From Bacillota bacterium (GTDB lineage: Bacteria > Bacillota > Dethiobacteria > DTU022), in the NCBI GenBank assembly GCA_029552125.1, contig JAKPEE010000069.1, positions 1-64,000 on the forward strand: a stretch of DNA of 64,000 nt. Reading direction: 5' to 3'. Shown piece after piece: positions 51,917 through 60,695 of the stretch (positions are counted from its first letter, which is position 1; each line of letters begins with the position of its first letter). The notes beneath the pieces are model-generated. The model saw nothing but the letters and a program-made list of their open reading frames with translations, did no database searches and was not told where the DNA came from. The position numbers were made by a program, and so were the translations under genes.

Positions 51917-52324
51917 TTATTGAAACTGAAGGCCCGCGGGAGACTGCATCTCGCCACCCTGCTGTTTGTACTGTTGCTGCTGCTGTTGTTGCACCTGCTG
52001 CTGCATCGCCGGAGGATAAGATTGCGGCTGAGTTCCGTACTGGAACTGGCCCGGCTGTGGCTGGATCCCTTGCTGGAACTGCGGCTGCTGGAAAGTGTGT
52101 TGAAAAGTGGGCTGGGTTTGTTGCAACTGCATCTGAATCCGGTCAATTTCCTGGTTAAGCTGATTGCAGAGCTGGTTGAGATTGCGCAATTGCTGCTGGG
52201 CGTTGGCTTCGTACTGGCTAATCTGCTGCAGCTTTTGTGCGTTTTGCTGTTCCGCCTGCTCCAGCTGGCGGATAACCTGTTGCATTTGCTGGATATGCTG
52301 TTTTGCGGGAAACTGGGTGTACAT
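51917..52324 (-). CDS. Glutamine-rich low-complexity small protein
   Basis: MYTQFPAKQHIQQMQQVIRQLEQAEQQNAQKLQQ...MQQQVQQQQQQQYKQQGG; AAGGAGTGA ribosome-binding site on the minus strand. Confidence 0.7.
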   Translation of the reverse strand: MYTQFPAKQHIQQMQQVIRQLEQAEQQNAQKLQQISQYEANAQQQLRNLNQLCNQLNQEIDRIQMQLQQTQPTFQHTFQQPQFQQGIQPQPGQFQYGTQPQSYPPAMQQQVQQQQQQQYKQQGGEMQSPAGLQFQ

Positions 52325-52520
52325 GCCTGTTTCACTCCTTTATTAAGTTTACTTAAAGGTTGCCCCACAATAAAAAAGATATTAATGGTGATTTTTGTAC
52401 TTATAGACAACAATAAGCCTTTTTTGACCCAAAGCAGGATTTATAACCATGCCGGCGAAATATTCAAAATACGATGATAGCGGTGCGGGTATTTAAAAAT
52501 CAGCGCTTAAGGGGTGCGAA

Positions 52521-53231
52521 ATGAAAAAACGAAAAAACCTGGTCCTGCTGCTTTTTATTACCGCAGTGGCCCCTTTTTTATTGACCGGCTGTTTTAAATT
52601 CAGCCTGCACCTTACCGTTAACCGGAACGGTAGCGCCGACGTGGATATCGTCATGGCCGCCTCCCGGACGCTGGTTTCCATGGGGACGGGCCTTGAAAAC
52701 AGCCTCCTCGTTGATAAACGGGAGCAACTGGCCGAACAGGGATTTGCCATCAGCGATTATACCGCCGAAAACCTGACCGGTTTCCAGGCTACTAAAAGGA
52801 TGAAGACGCTGGAAGAGTTCTCTTCACTCGGCCTGGGGGATGATCTCGGCCTGGGGGATCAAGAACTGTTCACCGTGGAGAAGGACTTCTTTTTTACCAC
52901 ATACCATCTTAATGCTGAGATAAATTTGCTAGATCTTATCGGTGATAAAATTGGAATGATGGCCCTCTTTTCCCCGGATATGCGCTTTATACTTACTCTA
53001 CCCGTGGAACCGCTGAAACATAACGCTTCATCTGTTTCCCCTGACGGTAAAACCCTGGTGTGGATCCTCTCTCCGACACAGGTAAATCAGATCTCATTAA
53101 GCGCCAGTGTTCCCAATACTAACGCCCTAGTGACAGTCATACTGGTAGTGCTAATCCTGGTTTTAACCATAGTAATGATTATTGTGCGCCAAAAGCGAAA
53201 GGCCGCGGCGGATGCGCCGGTGAAGAAGTAA
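52521..53231 (+). CDS. LppM-like/DUF3153 lipoprotein with C-terminal TM helix
   Basis: LLTGCFKFSLHLTVNRNGSADVDIVMAA...; C-terminal TM then KRKAAADAPVKK. Confidence 0.7.
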   Translation: MKKRKNLVLLLFITAVAPFLLTGCFKFSLHLTVNRNGSADVDIVMAASRTLVSMGTGLENSLLVDKREQLAEQGFAISDYTAENLTGFQATKRMKTLEEFSSLGLGDDLGLGDQELFTVEKDFFFTTYHLNAEINLLDLIGDKIGMMALFSPDMRFILTLPVEPLKHNASSVSPDGKTLVWILSPTQVNQISLSASVPNTNALVTVILVVLILVLTIVMIIVRQKRKAAADAPVKK

Positions 53232-53356
53232 AGCCCGGTTCTAATTTCTGCACCGGCAGGCCTGGTTTGCCATGCGGGCTTTCAGGGTTTCTCGCCGGAA
53301 GCCTTTTTATATTTGGCCCATTAACGCCTATGGCGGTATTAAAGACGGTTCTTGTC

Positions 53357-53399
53357 ATTTAAACAGAAGCTGCCCCCGGGGGCGGCTTCTGTTTAAATT
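53357..53399. terminator. Long inverted repeat, likely (bidirectional) terminator
   Basis: ATTTAAACAGAAGCtGCCCCCGGGGGCgGCTTCTGTTTAAAT, near-perfect palindrome. Confidence 0.7.
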
Positions 53400-53509
53400 A
53401 AAAAAGTGACCGCCGGCCGCGCTTCCGGTATAAATAAAGGCATCTCTTGATCCGGCAGCGGGAAGAGGGCCATTATCACCGGAATTTTGTGAAAAGTGTG
53501 AAATGACTA

Positions 53510-53538
53510 TCGACAGCAAGACAGCGATCAGGTATAAT
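53510..53538 (+). promoter_or_regulatory. Promoter upstream of acyl-CoA dehydrogenase
   Basis: TCGACA, 17-nt spacer, TATAAT. Confidence 0.65.
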
Positions 53539-53636
53539 TTATTTAATTAGATCAATATTTTCCTTTGTTAAATAAGGAGGTGATCAACCTAGTTAAGGAG
53601 TTGAAGCGATAGATCTAAGTTATGGAGGAGGCTGAC

Positions 53637-54791
53637 ATGATCGATTTTTCATTAACGGCGGAACAGCAAGCCGTGCAGAAGATGGCCCGGGAATTTGCCC
53701 GCTCGGAAATTGCGCCGGCCGCCGCCGCCTACGACCGCAGCGGTGAATACCCCCGCGAAATTGTACAGAAAGCTTTTGACGCCGGCCTGGTCTACGCCAC
53801 TGTCCCGGAAGAGTATGGAGGGGGAGGCCTGGGGGCGCTGGACCAGTTGATTATCGCCGAAGAGTTATCCGCCGGCTGTGCGGGCATCTCCAGTTGTATT
53901 GCCATCAATAGCCTGGCAGCCATTCCCCTGGTGCTATTCGGCAGCGAAACGCAGAAAAAGAAGTACCTCGGTTCCGCCTGCAACGAGCGCAAGTTGATGG
54001 CCCTGTGCGTGACCGAACCGGGCGCCGGTTCCGATGTGGCCGCCATGACTGCCACGGCGCGGCGCGTAAACGGCGAATACGTGATTAGCGGCCAAAAGTG
54101 CTTTATCACCAACGGTGGGGTAGCGGACTATTATATTGTTTTTGCCACGGTGGACAAATCCAGGGGCCATAAGGGGATCAGCGCTTTCGTGGTGCCCCGG
54201 GAGACACCGGGGGTGTCCGCCGGTAAAAAAGAAGACAAGATGGGGCAGCGGGCCGCCAATACCACCGATGTTATTTTTGAAGAAGCTGTCGTTCCTGCCG
54301 CCAACCTCATCGGTGAGGAAGGCTTTGGCTTTAAGATAATCATGCAAACTTTCAATCATTCCCGCCCCGGGGTGGCCGCTTCGGCAGTAGGGGTAGCCAG
54401 GGCGGCCATGGAATATGCCCTGAAATATTCCAAAGAGCGGGAGCAGTTCGGGTTGCCCATCTTTATGCACCAGGCGGTTATGTTTATGCTTGCCGACATG
54501 GCCAAGGACATCGCCGCCGGGCGCCTGCTGGCCTGGCTGGCGGCCTGGAAGGGAGAACGGGGCGAAAACAACGCCAAAGAAGCGGCCATCGCCAAGGCGT
54601 TCTGCGGAGACATGGTCATGCGGGTGACCACCGATGCAGCCCAGATATTAGGCGGCTATGGTTATATCAAAGATTACCCGGTAGAGAAATTGATGCGCGA
54701 CGCCAAAGTTTTTCAAATATACGAGGGAACGGCCCAAATCCAGCGCCTGTTGATCGGGCGCGCGCTCTTTCAGGAAAGCCTGTCCGGATAA
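53637..54791 (+). CDS. Acyl-CoA dehydrogenase
   Basis: ALCVTEPGAGSDVAAMTATARRVNGEYVISGQKCFITNGG...AQILGGYGYIKDYPVEKLMRDAKVFQIYEGTAQIQRLLIGR; start after GGAGGAGG. Confidence 0.95.
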   Translation: MIDFSLTAEQQAVQKMAREFARSEIAPAAAAYDRSGEYPREIVQKAFDAGLVYATVPEEYGGGGLGALDQLIIAEELSAGCAGISSCIAINSLAAIPLVLFGSETQKKKYLGSACNERKLMALCVTEPGAGSDVAAMTATARRVNGEYVISGQKCFITNGGVADYYIVFATVDKSRGHKGISAFVVPRETPGVSAGKKEDKMGQRAANTTDVIFEEAVVPAANLIGEEGFGFKIIMQTFNHSRPGVAASAVGVARAAMEYALKYSKEREQFGLPIFMHQAVMFMLADMAKDIAAGRLLAWLAAWKGERGENNAKEAAIAKAFCGDMVMRVTTDAAQILGGYGYIKDYPVEKLMRDAKVFQIYEGTAQIQRLLIGRALFQESLSG

Positions 54792-54900
54792 AGCTGTATG
54801 CCTGTGCCGGAAAATTTGGCCACAGCGCCCGCTTTTTCAGCGGGCGCTGTGGCGTAGTGTCTGCGGCGGTAAAAATTTGCGAACCGGTAGGTCTTGAGAA

Positions 54901-56331
54901 TTGCACGCCGAATTAAATATAGATGCAGGCAGTCTTACTTACGCCGGCTGGAGAAGGGAGAGCGGTCTCGTGGAAAAGATGGAGTGCTCTTTAAAATTTA
55001 TCCTTACTGAACCCGCTGGAACGGGGGAGCCACTGCAGGGCGAGGCCCGGGCGGTATTATCGGAAGAGGATTTGACTGTAGCGCCGCGGCACGGCGAAGA
55101 GATTTTTATCTCCCTGCGCGACATCGAGCATATCGCCGCTGAAGATTACCGGTTGGAGCTGTTGCTCTCCTCCGGTGAACAGCTACAGCTCTTTCACCTC
55201 GGCCGGGCCTATGAAGATTTTTTGCGGGAACTGACCCGCCTGCGCCATGAACTGATCAGCAAGGATCTGCTCATGCATGAACGCCAGCGCAAGGAGGGGC
55301 AGGAAGCGCGGCTGGCCTGGCACGGCGCGGACGGAGCGGTTAAGTATGAAGGCCGGGCTGAATTGCGCCTCTATGAAACGGGGCTGGTCATCTTCCCCGC
55401 TACGGGCGACCCTTTCCGGATCCCCTACAGCAGCATTGAGGATGTAAGCGAAGGCGATTATATGCTTACCCTCAATACTGATCCGGGGGAGAGATTAGTT
55501 TTTTCCATGATGGGGCGCGGTTTTGAGCCTTTCCGCGAAGCCTTAAATGAAGTAATGAGCGAGCTGTCAGCGAAGGTACAAAAAACGCTGCAGGAGTTGC
55601 TGCCCGAAGCCGGTCCGGCGTTAATCCGCCAGGCTGCCGGCCTGATGCGAGAAGGAAAGGCGGCCAGGCGCAGCGATTTGGAAGCGCTGTCGCCGCAGTT
55701 GTGGGTTGCGTTGGAGCAGCGTCTCGATGCAGCGGGTCTGCGCCATGAATACGACTTTTTAAAGGAACTGTCGCGCCGGGAAAAGTGCTGCATCGGTATA
55801 AAACGGGGGCTCATGGGAGATTTAACCGGTGATTATATCTGGCTTTTGATGCCCCTGTATAGCAACGCTACCGATAAACCGGGCAATGCCATCGCCATGG
55901 CAGCCGCTTCCGGGAAGGGCGGGGGCCGGGCCACTTATTTTTTTAGAATGGCCGATCCGGAAGAATACCGGCAGTACCGGGACCTGGAAGCCCTGGATCG
56001 GCTGGCCGATACGATGATTACCCGCATCAACCGCTGCATGCTGGCCATAAACTTCCGGCGGGAGCCCATTTATCTTTCTGAAGAGAAGCTGGGGGAAGAA
56101 CAATACCGCAAATACAGGCAGGCGGTGCGCAAAATACCGGCGCTGCAGGAGCTGCGCCGCCTGTTTATCGGCCGCGTTTTTCACCGGACGCCGGAGCAGT
56201 GGGAAGAAGAGGTACAGGAGCTTTTGCACTTAAATAATATCTCTCCTGGCACCTGGAAATGGAGCGGGAGAGGACAAGAATTAGCCGATGACGAATGCGA
56301 AGCGGAACCGGAGGCTCCGGCAGAAGGCTAA
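54901..56331 (+). CDS. Hypothetical protein with two apparent PH-like repeats
   Basis: Two similar segments, GEARAVLSEEDLTVAPRHGEEIFISLRDIEHIAAEDYRLELLLSSGEQLQLFHLGRAYEDFLREL and GRAELRLYETGLVIFPATGDPFRIPYSSIEDVSEGDYMLTLNTDPGERLVFSMMGRGFEPFREAL. Confidence 0.65.
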   Translation: MHAELNIDAGSLTYAGWRRESGLVEKMECSLKFILTEPAGTGEPLQGEARAVLSEEDLTVAPRHGEEIFISLRDIEHIAAEDYRLELLLSSGEQLQLFHLGRAYEDFLRELTRLRHELISKDLLMHERQRKEGQEARLAWHGADGAVKYEGRAELRLYETGLVIFPATGDPFRIPYSSIEDVSEGDYMLTLNTDPGERLVFSMMGRGFEPFREALNEVMSELSAKVQKTLQELLPEAGPALIRQAAGLMREGKAARRSDLEALSPQLWVALEQRLDAAGLRHEYDFLKELSRREKCCIGIKRGLMGDLTGDYIWLLMPLYSNATDKPGNAIAMAAASGKGGGRATYFFRMADPEEYRQYRDLEALDRLADTMITRINRCMLAINFRREPIYLSEEKLGEEQYRKYRQAVRKIPALQELRRLFIGRVFHRTPEQWEEEVQELLHLNNISPGTWKWSGRGQELADDECEAEPEAPAEG

Positions 56332-56342
56332 CCGGTCAGGTA

Positions 56343-56387
56343 AAAAAAGGGGCTATCCTCAGATGTCTGTCAGGATAGCCCCTTTTT
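56343..56387. terminator. Bidirectional terminator between convergent genes
   Basis: AAAAAGGGGCTATCCT...AGGATAGCCCCTTTTT. Confidence 0.92.
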
Positions 56388-56388
56388 G

Positions 56389-57753
56389 TTAGCCGATTTT
56401 CGGCAGCCGGGCTATGGACTGCTCGATTAAATCCTGCGGGTAGTTGCAATCTTCCATTTTTCCCGAAAGGTAGGATTCATAAGCAGAGAGGTCAAAGTGG
56501 CCGTGACCGCTGAGGCAGAATAAAATTGACTTGGCTTCACCCGTTTCTTTGCATTCAAGGGCCATATCGATGGCGGCGCGAATGGCATGGGCCGATTCGG
56601 GGGCCGGCAGTATGCCCTCGGTACGGGAGAAGGTTATGGCCGCTTCAAATACGGAAGTCTGGCCGTAAGACCTGGCTTCGATTAAACCGTCATGGTAAAC
56701 CCGGCTGACCAGGGGAGATTCGCCGTGGTAGCGCAAACCTCCGGCATGGATACCCGGCGGCACAAAATCATGGCCCAGGGTATACATCTCCATCAGGGGC
56801 GTAAACCTGGCCACATCGCCAAAATCATAGGTGAAAGTACCCCTGGTTAGAGTGGGGCAGGCGCTGGGCTCCACGGCGATTAAGCGGGTCGCTTTATCTT
56901 GTTGTATCTTTTCACGGAGGAAAGGGAAGGCAATCCCGCCAAAATTGCTGCCGCCGCCGCAGCATCCGATGACCACGTCCGGGTAGTCATCAATCATGGC
57001 AAACTGCTTCAGGCATTCCTCGCCGATAATGCTTTGATGCAGCAGGACATGATTGAGCACACTGCCCAGGGCATAATTGGTGTCGCTGCGCCCGGCGGCA
57101 TCTTCCACCGCTTCGCTGATGGCGATGCCGAGGCTTCCCGGCGAGGCGGGGTTTTCTTGCAATACTTTGCGCCCGGTTTCAGTCAACTCGCTGGGGCTGG
57201 CTGTGACCTGTGCGCCCCAGGCTTCCATCAGGGAGCGGCGGTAAGGCTTCTGCTGGTAGCTGACCTTAACCATGTAAACAGAGCATTCCAGGCCGAAGTA
57301 GCTGCAGGCCAGGGCCAGGGCGCTGCCCCACTGCCCGGCGCCGGTCTCAGTGGAGAGCCGCTTGATGCCGGCCTGCTTGTTGTAGTACGCCTGCGGCACG
57401 GCCGTATTGGGCTTGTGGCTGCCGGCTGCACTCACACTTTCATTTTTATAATAGATCTTCGCCGGGGTTCCCAGGGCCTGTTCCAGGCGGTACGCGCGGA
57501 TTAACGGGGTGGGCCGCCAGAGAGCGTATATCTCCAGGACTGCGGGGGGGATATCAATCCACCGCTGCCGTGACATCTCCTGCTCGATCAGGGCCGGAGG
57601 AAAGATGGCACTGAGATCTTCCGGGCCGGCAGGCTGCCGCGTGGTCGGGTTTAACGGCGGGCTTAAAGGTGCAGGCAAGTCGGCCTGGATGTTGTACCAT
57701 TGCTGCGGCAACTCCTTTTCCGGCAAAAGTATTTTGTACTGTTTGGCGCTCAT
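56389..57753 (-). CDS. trpB: TrpB-like PLP enzyme (tryptophan synthase beta chain 2, TrpB2)
   Basis: [45 protein letters not shown]...[47 protein letters not shown]. Confidence 0.95.
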   Translation of the reverse strand: MSAKQYKILLPEKELPQQWYNIQADLPAPLSPPLNPTTRQPAGPEDLSAIFPPALIEQEMSRQRWIDIPPAVLEIYALWRPTPLIRAYRLEQALGTPAKIYYKNESVSAAGSHKPNTAVPQAYYNKQAGIKRLSTETGAGQWGSALALACSYFGLECSVYMVKVSYQQKPYRRSLMEAWGAQVTASPSELTETGRKVLQENPASPGSLGIAISEAVEDAAGRSDTNYALGSVLNHVLLHQSIIGEECLKQFAMIDDYPDVVIGCCGGGSNFGGIAFPFLREKIQQDKATRLIAVEPSACPTLTRGTFTYDFGDVARFTPLMEMYTLGHDFVPPGIHAGGLRYHGESPLVSRVYHDGLIEARSYGQTSVFEAAITFSRTEGILPAPESAHAIRAAIDMALECKETGEAKSILFCLSGHGHFDLSAYESYLSGKMEDCNYPQDLIEQSIARLPKIG

Positions 57754-57780
57754 TGTGACAACCTCCTTGTTTTATAAAAT

Positions 57781-58081
57781 AAAAAAACTCTCATCCTGGG
57801 ACGAGAGTTTGCTCGCGGTACCACCCTGGTTGCCTGCATGAAAAGCAGGCCGCTCTGTTCAGGTGCGGGAAGAATTGCTCTTCCGAGACCTGCTTTCTTT
57901 TAACGGTGAAAGTTCCGGCCGGGCCTACTTTTCTGAAGGAATTTCAGCCGGCAACTCAAGGATCCATTCGCCTGGCGCGGCGGTACCGGAATCGCAGCTT
58001 TGGAATTGTCTTCCTCCATCCGGCTCTCTGAACCGCCCCTATCCGGGTTACTAGTTCCTATCATCGTCTCATATATTTATT
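57781..58081 (-). promoter_or_regulatory. T-box leader, tryptophan (TGG) specifier, upstream of trpB2
   Basis: Minus strand: CCAGGGTGGTACCGCGAGC (57810-57828) and terminator AAACTCTCGTCCCAGGATGAGAGTTTTTTT; Stem I carries AGTA opposite GAA-TGG-A with TGG complementary to CCA 57964-57966. Confidence 0.93.
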
Positions 58082-58088
58082 TTCTGTC

Positions 58089-58117
58089 ATGCTAACACAG
58101 TTGCCGGCCCTTGTCAA
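58089..58117 (-). promoter_or_regulatory. Promoter of the T-box/trpB2 transcript
   Basis: Minus strand TTGACA, 17-nt spacer, TAGCAT. Confidence 0.65.
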
Positions 58118-58238
58118 CAGAAATATTTGGCCGGTTTGTCCGGCGCGGGCGACCTTTAGCCCGCGCCCCCATTTAAGCGGAAGTTCCTCTCCCGGGGCTG
58201 GATTAAAAGTCAGCGGGGACGGCCCCGTTAAGCCAAAT

Positions 58239-58760
58239 CTACCGGTCGAAATAGATGCTTTTGCCGGTGGCCGAGAGGGGCACCCCGATGGCTATTTCAC
58301 CCTCAATTAAGTTCATTTTTCTGGCCACCACACCGATACGATACATGACCCGGTTGTCCGCATTGAGCAGCGAAGCAGTTTTGACCGCCGAACCGAGGGC
58401 AATGCCCAGGTCCAGCACTCTCCAGGCGCAGGTAGGGCCTAAAAATTCTTCACCTTCTTTGCGGGCGGCTTCGGCGGCGGCACAACTGGGAAAGCCGCAG
58501 GCGCCGCAATTTGTGCCGAGGTTTCGTGCATTAAGAAGGGACAATAAAAGGACAGCTTCGGAGCGGCGCACATTTTCACCGTCACGGTCATAATTGGGCC
58601 GGCCACTTTCCAGGCCATATCTGACCATTTCATTGGCCAGTTGTTCGATCTCCTGGCCGGTAATGATTTTTATTTGCAAAAAATCCTGGCCTACCGCCTT
58701 GGGAGCGGTACGGGCCGACAGCGCCATCAGGCCGGCCACTGTTTCCATAATTTTTTCCAT
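58239..58760 (-). CDS. DUF2148 / ferredoxin-domain-containing protein
   Basis: NARNLGTNCGACGFPSCAAAEAARK...GPTCAWRVLDLGIALGSAVKTASLLNADNRVMYRIGVVARKM; start MEKI after AAGGAGG. Confidence 0.85.
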   Translation of the reverse strand: MEKIMETVAGLMALSARTAPKAVGQDFLQIKIITGQEIEQLANEMVRYGLESGRPNYDRDGENVRRSEAVLLLSLLNARNLGTNCGACGFPSCAAAEAARKEGEEFLGPTCAWRVLDLGIALGSAVKTASLLNADNRVMYRIGVVARKMNLIEGEIAIGVPLSATGKSIYFDR

Positions 58761-58782
58761 AGTGCTAAAACCTCCTTGGCGG

Positions 58783-59259
58783 TTATGACTTGCCGGCGGT
58801 AGCAGCACTGCTATCCACCGGCTTTTTAGAATCCAGCCAGTATGCCATCGCCCGGGTTACTACGACAGCGAGGGCAAGGCGGCTAATTAATAGCATCGGA
58901 AAATTTGCGCCCAGCGCAGCAAAAAGAAGATTGTCTTCAATAATACTGTGATTCAAGGCCAGGAACGTGCCCAGAAGAACCATATCACGCTTAGAGATGA
59001 GTTGCTGTCGCGAAAATTCAATTAGTACTGCGGCACCATACACTACTCCGAAAAAAAGCCCGATGACCAGGGGAAAAGCCGCGGCGGGAGATAGGGTCAG
59101 CCACCGGGTCAGCCAGTTAAAGTAGCGGGATAGCTTCTCAATCAGGCGGTAGTGCCGGGCGTATTCGAACAGGATCATAGTGGGGATTAGAAAGGCCATC
59201 AACAGCAGGACCGTGGAACAACTTTTAGTTAAACCTTCTATTAGAATTGAAAGGACCAT
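58783..59259 (-). CDS. Nucleoside recognition (Gate) domain membrane protein
   Basis: Half-size TM protein: LLMAFLIPTMILFEYARHYRLIEKLSRYFNWLTRWLTLSPAAAFPLVIGLFFGVVYGAAVLIE. Confidence 0.75.
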   Translation of the reverse strand: MVLSILIEGLTKSCSTVLLLMAFLIPTMILFEYARHYRLIEKLSRYFNWLTRWLTLSPAAAFPLVIGLFFGVVYGAAVLIEFSRQQLISKRDMVLLGTFLALNHSIIEDNLLFAALGANFPMLLISRLALAVVVTRAMAYWLDSKKPVDSSAATAGKS

Positions 59260-59262
59260 CGG

Positions 59263-59700
59263 CTATCCTCCCAGCCAACCGTAAATCATGTTAATGACAA
59301 AGCCGAAAAGCAACGCCGCCGCAATACGTATAAGCGTGGATTTTAGCGGAGAGAGGCCGGTATATTTAAGCACCGGGCCTTCCATGGTCAGAGAGTGGCT
59401 GGTCAGGATTATTGCCGACAAAACCGTAACTTCACGGGCTGATAGGGGTAGAACGGCAATAACGCCAAAAGAAGCGTAATTATTAACAAAAAAACCGAGC
59501 AGTAAAGCCAGGGCTGTTTCCCCGGGCAGCCCCAAAAAGCGGACCACGGGGCTAAACCAACGCGCCAGGGGAATCATCAGGCCTAGCTGCTCCAGCGCCA
59601 CCACTGCCAGGGTTACCGGTATAACAATTTTTGCCAGAAGAAGGGTTGTTTTCAGGGCTTTAAGGACGCCGTCCCGCGCCAGTTGCAGGTGAAGGTTCAT
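59263..59700 (-). CDS. Nucleoside recognition (Gate) domain membrane protein
   Basis: KIVIPVTLAVVALEQLGLMIPLARWFSPVVRFLGLPGETALALLLGFFVNNYASFGVI. Confidence 0.78.
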   Translation of the reverse strand: MNLHLQLARDGVLKALKTTLLLAKIVIPVTLAVVALEQLGLMIPLARWFSPVVRFLGLPGETALALLLGFFVNNYASFGVIAVLPLSAREVTVLSAIILTSHSLTMEGPVLKYTGLSPLKSTLIRIAAALLFGFVINMIYGWLGG

Positions 59701-59858
59701 GTTCGTTCTCCTTTGTTTAACCGGCCATTATCTCTAATATTACTACGAGCGCCATTTGAGAACAAGAAATTCTCCATTATTTTTCCCGGTAAGAGCAGGA
59801 AAATCGGCTGTGCTGTCGAAATATATGAAAGTAAAACCGCTGGGCAGGGACATTCTGG

Positions 59859-59887
59859 TTACAGAAAATGTCGTTAAAAATTATATT
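59859..59887 (+). promoter_or_regulatory. Promoter of the pur operon
   Basis: TTACAG, 17-nt spacer, TATATT. Confidence 0.6.
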
Positions 59888-59894
59888 TTTCGCG

Positions 59895-60037
59895 AGGGAA
59901 AGTGTACCTAGGGTTCCGCCGGGTGCAGGCCCGGGACTGGTTCGAGTGGTACAGGCGCCGGCCGCGGCCGGCGCTACACCGGAGGGATAAAAGCCCAGGC
60001 GGGTAGGTTTCCTCACAACCTACCCGCCTGGGCTTTT
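59895..60037 (+). promoter_or_regulatory. ykkC-family riboswitch (PRPP-type by context) with overlapping terminator
   Basis: CCTAGGGTTCCG, GGGACTGGTTCGAG, ACACCGGAGGGATAAAAGCCC; terminator AAAGCCCAGGCGGGTAGGTT-N7-AACCTACCCGCCTGGGCTTTT shares the 3' part of the aptamer. Confidence 0.85.
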
Positions 60038-60174
60038 GAATTAAGGAGGTGAAGGCGTAAACGACTAAAGATCAGTGAGATAAGGCACCCTGAAGGTAGA
60101 ACAATTTAACAGAAGGTATTTTTAAGAAAGCATTTGCTTCTGTTTAATTAAAAAAAGCTAAAGGAGTGAACCCT

Positions 60175-60690
60175 GTGCCTCAGGTAGCTATCGTCATGGG
60201 CAGCGATTCGGATCTGCCCATTATGGCTGAAAGCGCCATGGCGCTGGATCTATTTGATCTTGAATACGAGATGATCGTGGCCAGCGCCCACCGCCACCCG
60301 GACAAAGTTGCCCGCTACGCCAGGGGGGCGGCGGAAGCGGGAATAAAAGTAATTATTGCCGGCGCCGGAGGGGCGGCGCACCTGCCGGGGGTCATCGCCG
60401 CCATGACCACGCTGCCGGTAATCGGCGTCCCGGTGGCCATACCGCCGCTGAATGGAGTTGATTCGCTCTACTCCATAGTCCAGATGCCGCGGGGCATCCC
60501 GGTAGCCACCGTAGCCATAAACAATGCCTTTAATGCCGGGTTGCTGGCCGCGCAAATCCTGGCCCTGGGCAATGAAGATTTGCAGGAGAAGTTAAACAGC
60601 TATCGCCAGGAGCTGGCGGCCAAAGTGGAAGCACAAGACTGCCGCCTGCGGAAAATGGGCTGGGAGTACTGCCTGAAAGAGAAGGAGTGA
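60175..60690 (+). CDS. purE: N5-carboxyaminoimidazole ribonucleotide mutase / AIR carboxylase catalytic subunit
   Basis: [14 protein letters not shown]...[10 protein letters not shown]...[30 protein letters not shown] start 60175 after AAAGGAG. Confidence 0.97.
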   Translation: MPQVAIVMGSDSDLPIMAESAMALDLFDLEYEMIVASAHRHPDKVARYARGAAEAGIKVIIAGAGGAAHLPGVIAAMTTLPVIGVPVAIPPLNGVDSLYSIVQMPRGIPVATVAINNAFNAGLLAAQILALGNEDLQEKLNSYRQELAAKVEAQDCRLRKMGWEYCLKEKE

Positions 60691-60695
60691 GTGCT

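Noticed and set aside
51884-52477. Leucine-rich plus-strand ORF (197 aa)
   Set aside because: Antisense of the CAG/CAA-rich Q-rich gene: poly-Gln codons read as Leu on the other strand; overlaps the groEL terminator
53574-53590. Possible 16S rRNA 3'-end fragment (reverse complement)
   Set aside because: Only 12 nt match the anti-SD region; the sequence diverges immediately after, so no rRNA gene
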